A stretch of 55,669 nt of DNA from Pseudomonadota bacterium (lineage in GTDB: Archaea > Thermoplasmatota > SW-10-69-26 > JACQPN01 > JAJPHT01). Both the position numbers and the translations under genes were made by a program. The number at the start of each line of letters is the position of its first letter. Position 1 is the stretch's first letter. The notes under the pieces are model-generated. The model saw only the letters and a list, made by a program, of their open reading frames with translations. It made no database searches and was not told the DNA's origin. This document shows, piece by piece, positions 15,017 to 23,305 of this stretch. The DNA lies in contig JAJPHT010000028.1 of assembly GCA_021325135.1 (NCBI GenBank), positions 1 to 55,669 on the forward strand, in the 5' to 3' direction.

Positions 15017-17694
15017 ATCGCCGCGGCCTGATCCTCGTCGCCCTCCTCCTGATCCCGCTCCTCCCCGCCTCCAGCGCGCAGGTGGGCATGACCACCGACG
15101 TGCAGGCCGTCTCGCTGGGCGTCGGGCAGCAGCCCATCGTGAACCTGGAGAGCGTCGTGGGCCTCCTCGTCTCGAACCCCGGCAGCACCGACTCCTACGT
15201 CAGCGTGCGCTTCAGCTACGCCGACGGCACGCTCCTCAACGGCACCGTGCAAGGCAGCACCAACGCGCGCCTCGTCCCCGCGGGGAGCCAGGTCAACCTC
15301 ACGCTCTTCTGGACGCCCGGCCCGGACCGCGCGGGCAAGCAGACCATCCACGCGCAGCTCTCCGCCTCGGGCGACACCAACAGCAGCAACGACGCGATGG
15401 ACCTCGACGTCTTCATCCAGGCGCCCGCGTGGTCGCTCACCGTCGAGAACGCGACGAGCAACGCGACCACCATCCCCTTCGGCACCGCGTTCCTTCGCTA
15501 TCACGCCAAGAACCTGGGCAACTCCAACGACACGCCCATCATCACGCCCATCTCCTCCAACGGCTCGTGGAACGCCACCCTCCTGGGCTTCCCCGTCCCC
15601 GTGCCCCCCGGAAAGGAGGCCGTGGGCGACATCCTCCTGCTCGCGAGCACGGACAACGCGAGCTACAACGAGTCGATCAACGTCACCCTCGTCTCCGCCC
15701 TCGACGCCAACGTGCAGGTCAAGGCGCAGACCTCGGACATCCACGTCGACCAGAACGCGACGCGGCTCCAGCGCTCCTTCGAGCTCACGGGCCTCCCCGC
15801 GCAGTCGCAGATCTTCCCCGGCGAGAGCCTCAACCTCACGGGCACGCTGCGCAACACCGGCGCCGTGGACCTCGTGCTCGACGTGAACGTCTCCAACATG
15901 ACGAGCCCCGGCTGGAGCGTCGCGGTGGACGCCTACAACGGCTCGTGGGTCCAGCCCAACCAGAGCATCCCGCTCAACCTCTCCGTCGCGCTGCGGCCCG
16001 GCGAGTCGCGCGACCTGCGCTTCACCGTGAACGCCAGCGCGGCCAGCGGCGCCTCGGACGCGCTGGACCTCAACGTCACGATGCGCGACGCGCCGCTCCT
16101 GCTCGCGATCGTCCCCGAGGGCACGCGCGTCCGCGCCACGGTGGCCCTCGTCCCCTCCATCGACGACGTGCGCGTCGCCAACGTCAGCCTCCCCGAGCCC
16201 GTCTACCGCGGCGACGACATCCAGGGGCGCATCCTCGTGGAGAACCACGGCCGCGCGCCCGCCAACGCCACCAACCTCACCGTCGTCCTTTCCGACGAGC
16301 TTCGCACCCTGGGCCAGTGGACGCTCCCCGTGCCCGCCCTGGCGGCCGGCGCCTCGGCGTCCATCCCCTGGTCAACCTCCGACGCGCAGTTCTCCGGCGA
16401 CGTGACCCTCGCCGTGCGCCTGACCGGCGTCAACAGCAGCGCCCCCGAAGGCCACGCCACCGCGCACGTGCGCGACCCCGTCCTCGCCGTGCAGGCGCCC
16501 GAAGGAATCGACGTAGTGCCCGGCGGCCAGCTCAACCTCACCGGCGCGCGCGGCGGCCTCCTCGTCCACCTCAGCGGCGACCGCCCCGAGACGGTCGCGG
16601 CCACGCTCACGGGCGGCGAGCCCTGGGTGCAGGCCTCCTGGACCGTCGACGTGCCCGCCGGCGGCGACGTGGTCCTGCCGCTCCGGCTCGCGGTCCCCGA
16701 GTTCCCGCACACGACGCACGTCGACGCCACGCTGAGCGCGCAGATCGTCGCGCGCCCCCGCGTCAACGCCACCACGGCCCTGGAGATGGTGGTGGACGAC
16801 CAGGAGGGGCCCACCCTCGCGCCCGCGCCGCCCGCCAACGGCACCGCCATGGGCGCGCCCGCGCTCCTTGCCGCCACCGCGGACGATGCGACGGGCGTCG
16901 CCAGCGTCGAGGTGCTCGTGAAGACGCCCTCGGGGCAGGCGACGCTCCTCCTGCTCGCGCGCAACGCCAGCGCGCCGGGCCGCTACGAGGCGCCCTACAC
17001 CCCGCAGGAGCCCGGCGCGTACACGCTGGCCTACCGCGCCGTGGACAGCACGCCCGAGGCCCACGCCACCGCGCTGGCGCCGCTGACGTGGACCGTGAGC
17101 GGGCCCTCCTACGCGGGGTTCACCCTCCAGCCGCCGCCCAACTCCACCGTGGGCTCGCGCGTCGTGCGCGCCCTGGAGGTCGAGCCGGGCACCACCGCCA
17201 GCCTGGAGGTCGACCTGGGCGCGGGAGAGCAGCCGGTCTTCTTCCCCTACGACATCCACCTGGACGGCTGGAGCGACGGGCGCCACACGCTGACGCTCCA
17301 CGCCAGGAGCACCAAGGGCGAGGAGTGGCGCGCGACGTGGAGCCTCACGCTGGACACGACGCCCCCCGTCATCACGGGCCACAACCTCTCCGCGCAGCCC
17401 GACGGCCGCCTCGACGTGACGCTCTCCACGTTGGAGGGCGCGAACGCGTCCGCCAAGTTCCACACGCAGTCGGGCGACGTCGTCGTGCCGCTGGACGTGC
17501 GCGGAGCGGGCCGCTTCGAGGCCATCGTCGCGCCCCCCGCCGGGTGGAGCGGCGTCTCGCTGGTCGCCCAGGACAAGGCCGGCAACGTCGCCTCCGTGGA
17601 CGTCGATCGCGAAGTCGCCAAAACGCCGGGGCCCGGCCTCCTGGGCGTCGCGATGGCGGTGGCCCTCGTCGCGCTGCTGCTGCGGCGGCGCTGA
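15013..17694 (+). CDS. CARDB/Ig-like surface protein with C-terminal anchor
   Basis: 893 aa from the ATG overlapping the preceding stop. Residues 1-21 are a signal peptide (LILVALLLIPLLPASSAQ). The long extracellular part has repeated CARDB/NEW3-like beta domains (VGLLVSNPGSTDSYVSVRFS, LNLTGTLRNTGAVDLVLDVN, QGRILVENHGRAPANATNLT) and later Ig-like segments (VASVEVLVKTPSGQATLLLL). Many N-x-S/T sites. The tail PGPGLLGVAMAVALVALLLR plus Arg resembles a PGF-CTERM-type sorting signal. As the last gene of the coupled operon it is a candidate surface client of the MoxR/DUF58 machinery. Confidence 0.85.
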   Translation: MNRRGLILVALLLIPLLPASSAQVGMTTDVQAVSLGVGQQPIVNLESVVGLLVSNPGSTDSYVSVRFSYADGTLLNGTVQGSTNARLVPAGSQVNLTLFWTPGPDRAGKQTIHAQLSASGDTNSSNDAMDLDVFIQAPAWSLTVENATSNATTIPFGTAFLRYHAKNLGNSNDTPIITPISSNGSWNATLLGFPVPVPPGKEAVGDILLLASTDNASYNESINVTLVSALDANVQVKAQTSDIHVDQNATRLQRSFELTGLPAQSQIFPGESLNLTGTLRNTGAVDLVLDVNVSNMTSPGWSVAVDAYNGSWVQPNQSIPLNLSVALRPGESRDLRFTVNASAASGASDALDLNVTMRDAPLLLAIVPEGTRVRATVALVPSIDDVRVANVSLPEPVYRGDDIQGRILVENHGRAPANATNLTVVLSDELRTLGQWTLPVPALAAGASASIPWSTSDAQFSGDVTLAVRLTGVNSSAPEGHATAHVRDPVLAVQAPEGIDVVPGGQLNLTGARGGLLVHLSGDRPETVAATLTGGEPWVQASWTVDVPAGGDVVLPLRLAVPEFPHTTHVDATLSAQIVARPRVNATTALEMVVDDQEGPTLAPAPPANGTAMGAPALLAATADDATGVASVEVLVKTPSGQATLLLLARNASAPGRYEAPYTPQEPGAYTLAYRAVDSTPEAHATALAPLTWTVSGPSYAGFTLQPPPNSTVGSRVVRALEVEPGTTASLEVDLGAGEQPVFFPYDIHLDGWSDGRHTLTLHARSTKGEEWRATWSLTLDTTPPVITGHNLSAQPDGRLDVTLSTLEGANASAKFHTQSGDVVVPLDVRGAGRFEAIVAPPAGWSGVSLVAQDKAGNVASVDVDREVAKTPGPGLLGVAMAVALVALLLRRR

Positions 17695-17754
17695 GGGCGA
17701 CGGAGCCCCCGGGGCCAGAACATTCATCTCGCCCAAGCCAGAGAGCCCTTCCGC

Positions 17755-17916
17755 ATGCGCTCCCGCCTCAAGGGACCCCCGCTGGTGTTCGTGGGGGGCC
17801 TCTCCCTGGTGGGCTGGGGCATCAGCGACGAGACTCCGCTCCTGTGGGGAACGGGCCTCGTCGTGGCCGCGCTGGGGCTCGTCCTCCTGGCGAGGCTCAG
17901 CCGGCGCAGCCGCTGA
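17755..17916 (+). CDS. 53-aa two-helix membrane protein
   Basis: Starts MRSRLKGPPLVFVGG and ends ARLSRRSR. It has two hydrophobic stretches (LVFVGGLSLVGWGI and GTGLVVAALGLVLLA) joined by a short SDETP turn, and basic ends. GAACATTCATC at 17718-17728, about 30 bp upstream, may be its promoter. Its last 20 bp overlap the 3' end of the convergent secreted-protein gene. Codon bias and clean topology support it; no family was recognised. Confidence 0.6.
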   Translation: MRSRLKGPPLVFVGGLSLVGWGISDETPLLWGTGLVVAALGLVLLARLSRRSR

Positions 17917-18799
17917 TGGCGTTGCTCCAGAGCGTCTGGATGGCGAAGGTGCCGGTGCTCAGCACGATGTTGTGCGAGGCGCCGGGGCCCGAGCTGATCC
18001 ACGCGCACTTGTCGCCGTTCTCCTGGCCCGACGCGTCGGCCCAGCCGGAGGTGGGGACGGGGTCCGTGACCGCCTCGGCGTACTCGTGCCCGCCCACGAT
18101 GCTGACGCCATCGAGGTTGCCCGCCGCGCCGGCGTTGACGAAGTTCTGCCCGCAGACGCCGCCCTGGGCGTCGGGGATGTAGGGCAGGTCCGTGTACGCG
18201 ACGGGGCGGCCCAGCGTGTCGGTGGTGGAGCTGTGCCAGGCGCAGTAGCCGCCGGGCACGCCGAACTGCGCGTCGTTGTGCAGGTGCGGCGTCGCGATGA
18301 TGTAGTTCGCGTCCTTGTCGTAGCCGAAGTGCGTCGCCGCCTTCAGCGCCTCGCTGCCGATCTGCAGGTCGGGGACGGGCGGCACGGTGCACGAGTTGTC
18401 GGCCCACACGCCCTTGAGCTGGCCCGTGGGGTTGGTGATGGCGCCGCGCGCCGTCTCGGTGTACTGCGTCTGGGGCTGCATCCAGGCGCTGCCGCCCACG
18501 CCGTTGAAGAAATTCTGGAGGTAGGGCGCCTCGCTGGAGGGGTCCGCGCCGTTCCAGCACCAGAGGACGATGTAGACCTTGGGGATCTTCTGGATGGAGC
18601 CGCCGCCGTAGACCATGTTGTTGGACGCGGCGGCCTGCGCGCGGAGGCTGGGCGCCGCGACGCGCGAGGCGTCGAAGACCGGCATCGCGTGCTTCACGGG
18701 CGCGGCAGGGGCCTCCGGCGCGCCCAGCGAGAGCGCCGCCGGGATGGCGAGGGAGGAGAGCAGGATCGAGAGGGTCAAAAGCAGCGCCCGGTGCGACAT
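17897..18799 (-). CDS. Secreted HEYAE-motif putative metallohydrolase (paralogue 1)
   Basis: 300 aa. It has a signal peptide (ALLLTLSILLSSLAIPAALS), a disordered Ala/Pro linker and then a compact domain starting KVYIVLWCWNGADP. The hallmark is GGHEYAEAVTDP at about 240-251, followed by GWADASGQENGDKCAW. His-Glu spacing followed by a conserved acidic/Cys block suggests a metal site, as in secreted HE-x-x-E proteins related to the plant EXORDIUM/phosphate-induced group. Enzyme activity is inferred, not shown. The protein at 20447-21337 is a close paralogue. Confidence 0.8.
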   Translation of the reverse strand: MSHRALLLTLSILLSSLAIPAALSLGAPEAPAAPVKHAMPVFDASRVAAPSLRAQAAASNNMVYGGGSIQKIPKVYIVLWCWNGADPSSEAPYLQNFFNGVGGSAWMQPQTQYTETARGAITNPTGQLKGVWADNSCTVPPVPDLQIGSEALKAATHFGYDKDANYIIATPHLHNDAQFGVPGGYCAWHSSTTDTLGRPVAYTDLPYIPDAQGGVCGQNFVNAGAAGNLDGVSIVGGHEYAEAVTDPVPTSGWADASGQENGDKCAWISSGPGASHNIVLSTGTFAIQTLWSNAISGCAG

Positions 18800-18933
18800 G
18801 CGGCCCCGCCACGGGCCGCGCGCCGTATGGCGTCCCTCGGCCGATGTTGAATCTGGGCCTCTTCAGCAGGAGACGCTTCGCAGGCATCCTCCTCTGGCGA
18901 GAGCGTATGAAGGGGTCCTTCAGGACGAGGCCC

Positions 18934-19392
18934 TCACCACGGGTTGCTGCGCCACTCCTCCTCCATCTGGAGCACGTGCGCGTCCAGGTCCCTCATCACG
19001 AGGCGCGGGAAGCTCCGGCGCATGAAGAGGCCCACCACCTTGCCGATGCCCTTCCAGCCGGGCGTCGCCACGGTGCGCAGCACCGTGCCGGTCCCTTCGG
19101 GCGTGAACGTCATCTCGCTCTCGGAGCGGTAGAGCGGGCTCTCGAAGACGTACGCGATGGCGTTGGTCCCCTTGAGGCGCACCGTGGCCTTGGTGGGGGG
19201 CCCCGCGCCGTAGTCGTCCTCCACGACGACGGTGTCCGCGCTGCGCGAGAGGATCCTGCGCGGCGCGCCCCTGCCGCGGTAGAGCGGCTTGTGGTGATGC
19301 CCCATGTGGTCGTCCTCGCGGAGGTCGAAGTACCACGCGCGGGCCTTGGAGGGCGGGACGCTCGTGACGCGCTCCCAGCGGATGGGGTCCAT
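18934..19392 (-). CDS. SRPBCC (START/Bet v1-like) domain protein
   Basis: 152 aa. The alternating beta pattern (WERVTSVPPSKARAWYFDLR, TVVVEDDYGAG, TKATVRLKG, EMTFTPEGTGTVLRTVATPG) and the long C-terminal helix (SFPRLVMRDLDAHVLQMEEE) fit the SRPBCC hydrophobic-ligand-binding fold. Ligand unknown. HMGHHHKP near residue 30 is a His cluster that could bind metal. It follows the small zinc-finger gene by 9 bp and is probably co-transcribed with it. Confidence 0.75.
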   Translation of the reverse strand: MDPIRWERVTSVPPSKARAWYFDLREDDHMGHHHKPLYRGRGAPRRILSRSADTVVVEDDYGAGPPTKATVRLKGTNAIAYVFESPLYRSESEMTFTPEGTGTVLRTVATPGWKGIGKVVGLFMRRSFPRLVMRDLDAHVLQMEEEWRSNPW

Positions 19393-19401
19393 GGATCGAC
19401 C

Positions 19402-19518
19402 TCAGGACGCCTTGTGCCCCAGGCGGCGCGCGTGGTCCACCATCTCCTGCCGGTCGTGGAAGACCTTCCCGCAGGAGCAGGTGAAGTGCTGGTGGCCGGC
19501 GTGGGGGTCGTGCGCCAT
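19402..19518 (-). CDS. 38-aa C2H2-like zinc-finger protein
   Basis: From ATG 19518 the protein is MAHDPHAGHQHFTCSCGKVF, then a basic helix ending GHKAS. The Cys-x-Cys...His-x5-His spacing (CSC at 14-16, then H29 and H35) looks like a single zinc finger; an N-terminal His cluster could also bind metal. A longer reading to 19611 would overlap the divergent promoter and is less likely. Probably co-transcribed with the SRPBCC gene. Function unknown. Confidence 0.6.
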   Translation of the reverse strand: MAHDPHAGHQHFTCSCGKVFHDRQEMVDHARRLGHKAS

Positions 19519-19609
19519 CGGCCCTCCAGCGACGCGCCGCCGCATGGCCTTTCGCCTGGTCAAGCCGCGTACCGCATCTGACCTCCCCCGGGGCCGGCGA
19601 GACCCGTCC

Positions 19610-19876
19610 ATGCCCCTCGTGCGCCCCGACGCGCGCCTCGCCGACCTCGTCGTCCTCGACGTCCTGGACCTCCGCCTCGACGGCGCCTACGCCCTCAACC
19701 GCGAGTTCCTGGAGGCCTGCCGCGCGGCGTTCGACGCGGAGCCGGGCCGCCTCGACGGCGTCGTCTCCGACCTCATCCTCGCCCGCGCCATGGCCCGCGG
19801 CTACGCCGGCGCCGTGGACCTGCAAGGGCTGACCCTCGCGGCGCTGGAGATCGGCGCGGCTGAGCCCGAGGCCTAG
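19610..19876 (+). CDS. Hypothetical protein, 88 aa
   Basis: Starts MPLVRPDARLADLVVLDVLD. Predicted mostly helical and acidic, without TM segments or Cys. No family recognised. ATG 19610 follows an AT-containing stretch (GTACCGCATCTGACC) at the right distance for a leaderless transcript. It is divergent from the zinc-finger/SRPBCC pair and 36 bp before the SnoaL-like gene. Confidence 0.6.
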   Translation: MPLVRPDARLADLVVLDVLDLRLDGAYALNREFLEACRAAFDAEPGRLDGVVSDLILARAMARGYAGAVDLQGLTLAALEIGAAEPEA

Positions 19877-19912
19877 GCAGGTCCAAGGGCGCGCCCGCCC
19901 CTGGCGCCCAGC

Positions 19913-20380
19913 GTGCATCCCCACGCGGCGCTGATCCAGCGCTTCTACGAGCGGTTCGGCGCGCGCGACGCCGAGGGCATGGCGGCGTGCTATCACCCCG
20001 ACGTGGTCTTCCGCGACCCGGTCTTCGGCGAGCTTCGCGGCCCCCTCGCGGCCGACATGTGGCGCATGCTCGCGGGCCGCGCGAAGGACCTCTCCATCCA
20101 AGCGAGCGGCGTGCAGGCCGACGACGAGCGAGGCTCGGCGCGGTGGGTCGCGACCTACTCCTTCGGCAAGGCGGGCCGCCCCGTGCGCAACGTCATCGAC
20201 GCGCGCTTCCTCTTCCGCGACGGCCTCATCGTCCGCCACGAGGATTCCTTCAGCCTGTGGCGCTGGGCCGGCATGGCCCTGGGGCCCGCCGGCCTCCTCT
20301 TCGGGTGGGCGCCCCCGGTGCGCCGCCGCATCCGCCGCGAGGCTCGCCGCGGCCTGGACGAGTTCGTCGCGAGGCGATAA
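19913..20380 (+). CDS. SnoaL/NTF2-like protein
   Basis: 155 aa, GTG start. The N-terminal segment (HPHAALIQRFYERFGARDAE, GMAACYHPDVVFRDPVFGEL) is the typical opening of SnoaL-like cone-shaped alpha+beta proteins, and the strands RWVATYSFGKAGRPVRNVID and FLFRDGLIVRHEDSFSLW complete the fold. These proteins can be isomerases, hydratases or carriers; the substrate cannot be named. The basic C-terminus (RRRIRREARRG) is an extension. The next gene starts 66 bp later. Confidence 0.85.
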   Translation: MHPHAALIQRFYERFGARDAEGMAACYHPDVVFRDPVFGELRGPLAADMWRMLAGRAKDLSIQASGVQADDERGSARWVATYSFGKAGRPVRNVIDARFLFRDGLIVRHEDSFSLWRWAGMALGPAGLLFGWAPPVRRRIRREARRGLDEFVARR

Positions 20381-20446
20381 CATTCCACCGCCCAGCGGGC
20401 GCCTCCAGCCGACACGGTGATACCGGGCGCTTGCCCTGGTGCCCGC

Positions 20447-21337
20447 ATGGCTCGGGCTGTCTCCTTGTCATTCGGAGTGACTGCGCTGTTGCTGTTGGCC
20501 GCGATCCCCGCGATGACGGGCCTCACCGGGGCCTCGTCCGGGTCGGTGGAGGGCGTGAAGCACTACATGCCCACCGTCCCCCAGGCGCCCAGCGCACCCG
20601 TGGTCGCCGCGTCGCCCCAGGTGAGCAACCTCATCAACCACGGCGGGCCCGTCCAGACGACGCCCAAGGTCTACATCGTCTACTGGGGCTGGGGCGGCAG
20701 CGACCCCTCCGGCGAGGCGCCCTACCTCCAGGCCTTCTTCAACGGCGTGGGCGGAAGCAGCTGGGCCGCCATCCAGACCCAGTACTCCGGCATCACCAAC
20801 CCCACGGGCCAGCTGAAGGGCGTGTGGGCCGACGACTCGGGCACCTACCCCGTCGTCCCCGACGCGTACATCGGCAACGAGGCCATCCGCGCCGCCGCGC
20901 ACTTCGGCTTCGACGCCAACGCGAACTACATCATCGCGACGCCGCACCTGCACAACGACGCGCAGTTCGGCGTGCCCGGCGGCTACTGCGCCTGGCACAG
21001 CAGCGTGACCTCGGGCGGCCACGTGATCGCCTACACCGACCTCCCCTACATCCCCGACGCGAAGTTCGGGAGCTGCGGCCAGAACTTCGTCAACGCCGGC
21101 GCCGCGGGCAACCTCGACGGCGTCAGCATCGTGGGCGGCCACGAGTACGCCGAGGCCGTCACCGACCCGCACCTCGACGCGTGGTACGACAGCAGCGGCG
21201 CCGAGAACGGCGACAAGTGCGCGTGGATCAGCTCGGGCCCCGGCGCGGCGCGCGACATCACGCTGAGCACCGGCACCTTCGCCGTCCAGAGCCTCTGGAG
21301 CAACGCGGCCTCGGGCTGCGTCACCAGCTACCCGTAG
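20447..21337 (+). CDS. Secreted HEYAE-motif putative metallohydrolase (paralogue 2)
   Basis: 296 aa from ATG 20447, preferred over 20417 because it begins the signal peptide (MARAVSLSFGVTALLLLAAI). The mature domain matches paralogue 1 nearly end to end: KVYIVYWGWGGSDPSGEAPY, NYIIATPHLHNDAQFGVPGG, then GGHEYAEAVTDP and ENGDKCAWISSGPG. Shared Cys residues suggest conserved disulfides. The two copies lie 1.65 kb apart in opposite orientation, so a local inverted duplication is likely. Extracellular metal-dependent hydrolysis is inferred. Confidence 0.8.
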   Translation: MARAVSLSFGVTALLLLAAIPAMTGLTGASSGSVEGVKHYMPTVPQAPSAPVVAASPQVSNLINHGGPVQTTPKVYIVYWGWGGSDPSGEAPYLQAFFNGVGGSSWAAIQTQYSGITNPTGQLKGVWADDSGTYPVVPDAYIGNEAIRAAAHFGFDANANYIIATPHLHNDAQFGVPGGYCAWHSSVTSGGHVIAYTDLPYIPDAKFGSCGQNFVNAGAAGNLDGVSIVGGHEYAEAVTDPHLDAWYDSSGAENGDKCAWISSGPGAARDITLSTGTFAVQSLWSNAASGCVTSYP

Positions 21338-21527
21338 GCGCGCCCAGCCGGCCGCCCGCGCGCGGCCGGCTCCTCTCTTCTCGCTCCCCTTCGCGCAGCG
21401 TCCTCGCGGTCGGCGCCTGCGCGCTCCGGGCTCGCGGACGCCCCACCCGCGGCCGCTAACAAACGTTCCACCCTTGCGAGAGAAAGGGTATGGGGGCGCG
21501 CGGGAGGGTCGAAGCGAGTGACCCGCG

Positions 21528-21956
21528 ATGCTGCGAAGGAACCCTCCGTCCCGAGAAGCGCCCGTGGAAGCGGCAGCATGCCCGTCTGACCCTGCCCTGC
21601 TCTCCGCGGCCAGGCCAGCGGCCGCCATCGCCACGAGCGGCGACCTCACCCTCGCGGAGGGGGCCGTCGTCCACGAGTCGCTGCACGCGGACGGCCTGCT
21701 GCACATCGGAGCGCGCGTCGTCGTGGAGGGCTCCGTCGCCTCCCACACCGCCGCGGACGTGGGCGAGGGCGCGCGCATCGCGGGGTCCCTGGACGTCTCG
21801 GGCCCCGTGGTGTGGGGCACGGGCGCCAGCGCGGGCCGCGCGTTCGTGCTGGGCCCCTTCGTCACGCGCGGCGGCGTCGTGAGGACGCGCTCGCTGGACG
21901 CCCGCGCGGGCGTGCACCCGGCGGTCGCGAGGCAAGAGGGGGCCGATCCCGCGTGA
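21528..21956 (+). CDS. Bactofilin-like beta-helix protein, soluble partner
   Basis: 142 aa. Short repeats of the kind GDLTLAEGAVVHESLHADGL, HIGARVVVEGSVASHTAADV and GEGARIAGSLDVSGPVVWG give the regular beta-solenoid pattern of polymer-forming bactofilin-like proteins. No TM segment. The stop overlaps the next gene's GTG (GTGA). The N-terminal ~30 residues look disordered, and ATG 21528 is the only clear start. Both genes may build one scaffold; this is inference. Confidence 0.6.
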   Translation: MLRRNPPSREAPVEAAACPSDPALLSAARPAAAIATSGDLTLAEGAVVHESLHADGLLHIGARVVVEGSVASHTAADVGEGARIAGSLDVSGPVVWGTGASAGRAFVLGPFVTRGGVVRTRSLDARAGVHPAVARQEGADPA

Positions 21957-22501
21957 CGGGCCTCTTCGACGCGGGCGTCTCCCTCGCCCGCCTGCTCGTC
22001 CTCGCGGGGGGCCTGGGCCTCCTCCTCGTGGCGCTGGCCAGCCTCCCCCACATCCTGCGCCGCCTGAAGGCGCGCCACGCGGACGCGGACCCGCTGGCGG
22101 AGGCCGTCCCCACCGACGAGCCGGCCGCCCTGGTCGTCGAGGGCAACCTCCTCGTGCGCGGCGACCTCGCGCTCCCCACCACCGCGCTCGTGCGCGGCTC
22201 GCTGCGCCTGGCGTCGGACGCGTCGCTGGACGCCGACGTCGAGGTCATGGGCGACCTGGAGCTTGGCGCCCGGGCGTCCTCCTCGCGCCCCATGGTCGTG
22301 CACGGGGACGTGCGCCTCTGCCGCGACGCCGTGGTGCGCTCGACGCGCGTGGGCGGCGACGTCGTCCTGGAGCCCGGCGCGCGGGTGGAGGGGACGCTGC
22401 GCTGCAACGCGCTCTACCTGCGCGAGGAGGAGACGCCCCAGCCCATGTGGACGGAGATCGTCACGGTGGCGGACGCGACCGCCTCCGGGGAGCCGCCTTG
22501 A
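21953..22501 (+). CDS. Membrane-anchored bactofilin-like beta-helix protein
   Basis: 182 aa, GTG start. An N-terminal TM helix (LARLLVLAGGLGLLLVALAS) with a basic RRLKARH stop precedes a beta-solenoid (ALVVEGNLLVRGDLALPTTA, LVRGSLRLASDASLDADVEV, VVHGDVRLCRDAVVRSTRVG, GDVVLEPGARVEGTLRC). It is the same fold as the preceding gene with a membrane anchor, so the pair may form a cytoplasmic polymer attached to the membrane. Translationally coupled to its partner. Confidence 0.7.
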   Translation: MTGLFDAGVSLARLLVLAGGLGLLLVALASLPHILRRLKARHADADPLAEAVPTDEPAALVVEGNLLVRGDLALPTTALVRGSLRLASDASLDADVEVMGDLELGARASSSRPMVVHGDVRLCRDAVVRSTRVGGDVVLEPGARVEGTLRCNALYLREEETPQPMWTEIVTVADATASGEPP

Positions 22502-22647
22502 GGCCCCCCTTCGGCGGTCCTCGCCGAGGGCTGGACCCCCGCGCCGCGTGGCGCGCCGTGGGGCACCCCGCCGGGAGGGCGCGCCGCGCCGGGATGGGCT
22601 GCGGAAAGGCCGCAAGCTCCTTGCTCGCGGGCTGCCGAAAGGGGGCC

Positions 22648-22857
22648 ATGGAGAACCCCACGGCGCATCGCCAGGTCGATCGGAGGGACGGTCGCCTGGA
22701 GGGCGCGCAGGACGACGAGCCCGACGCCAACGCGCCCGAGGCCGAGCGCGCGATGAAGGACGCGCAGCGCGACCTCACGAGCCTCTCGGGGCCGGTCACT
22801 CGGGACCCTTCACGCACGCCTCCCTCACCAAGCTTGCCTCCCCGCCGCGGCCCGTAA
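22648..22857 (+). CDS. Possible small acidic protein
   Basis: 69 aa starting MENPTAHRQVDRRDGRLEGA, highly charged with a Pro-rich tail and no recognised motif. The central segment (DDEPDANAPEAERAMKDAQR) looks helical and natural. There is no clear TATA box. Plausible but weak. Confidence 0.35.
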   Translation: MENPTAHRQVDRRDGRLEGAQDDEPDANAPEAERAMKDAQRDLTSLSGPVTRDPSRTPPSPSLPPRRGP

Positions 22858-22882
22858 GCCGGTGGACGCGCGAAGGGCCCGC

Positions 22883-23302
22883 ATGAGAGCCACGTGGGTC
22901 CTCCTTGCCGCCTCCCTCCTGCTAGCGTCCCTCTCCGTCGCCGCCGCGCGCCCCCTGGGCGATCCCGACGGCTCCATCTTCGTCACGCGAGGGGCCTCCA
23001 TGTCCACCCAGGAGGCGGACGCCCAGGCGCAATGCCAGGCGCAGATGCAGCGCGCGGTCGACGCCCTTCGCCAGGTGGGCGAGCCCCAGGGCGCGGGCTT
23101 CGAGTGCAACATCCACTGCTCTGCCCTTCAGGCCACGCAGGCCGGCGTGCGCATCGACCAGGCGCCGCGGTGCGTCGTCATGTTCGAGCAGCGCGCGTCC
23201 TCCGTGGAGCCCGTCGTCGACCAGACGATCGCGGACCAGGCCGCGGTGCTGGCGACGCAGCCCTACGTCCCGTGGTGGGTCGAGATGGGCAGGGGCTTCT
23301 GA
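22883..23302 (+). CDS. Small secreted Cys-containing protein
   Basis: 139 aa. ATG 22883 starts a signal peptide (WVLLAASLLLASLSVAAARP). The mature part is mostly helical with four Cys (AQCQAQMQRA, GFECNIHCSA, PRCVVMF). No family recognised. It ends 3 bp before the 3' end of the convergent OsmC gene. Confidence 0.7.
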   Translation: MRATWVLLAASLLLASLSVAAARPLGDPDGSIFVTRGASMSTQEADAQAQCQAQMQRAVDALRQVGEPQGAGFECNIHCSALQATQAGVRIDQAPRCVVMFEQRASSVEPVVDQTIADQAAVLATQPYVPWWVEMGRGF

Positions 23303-23305
23303 GCC

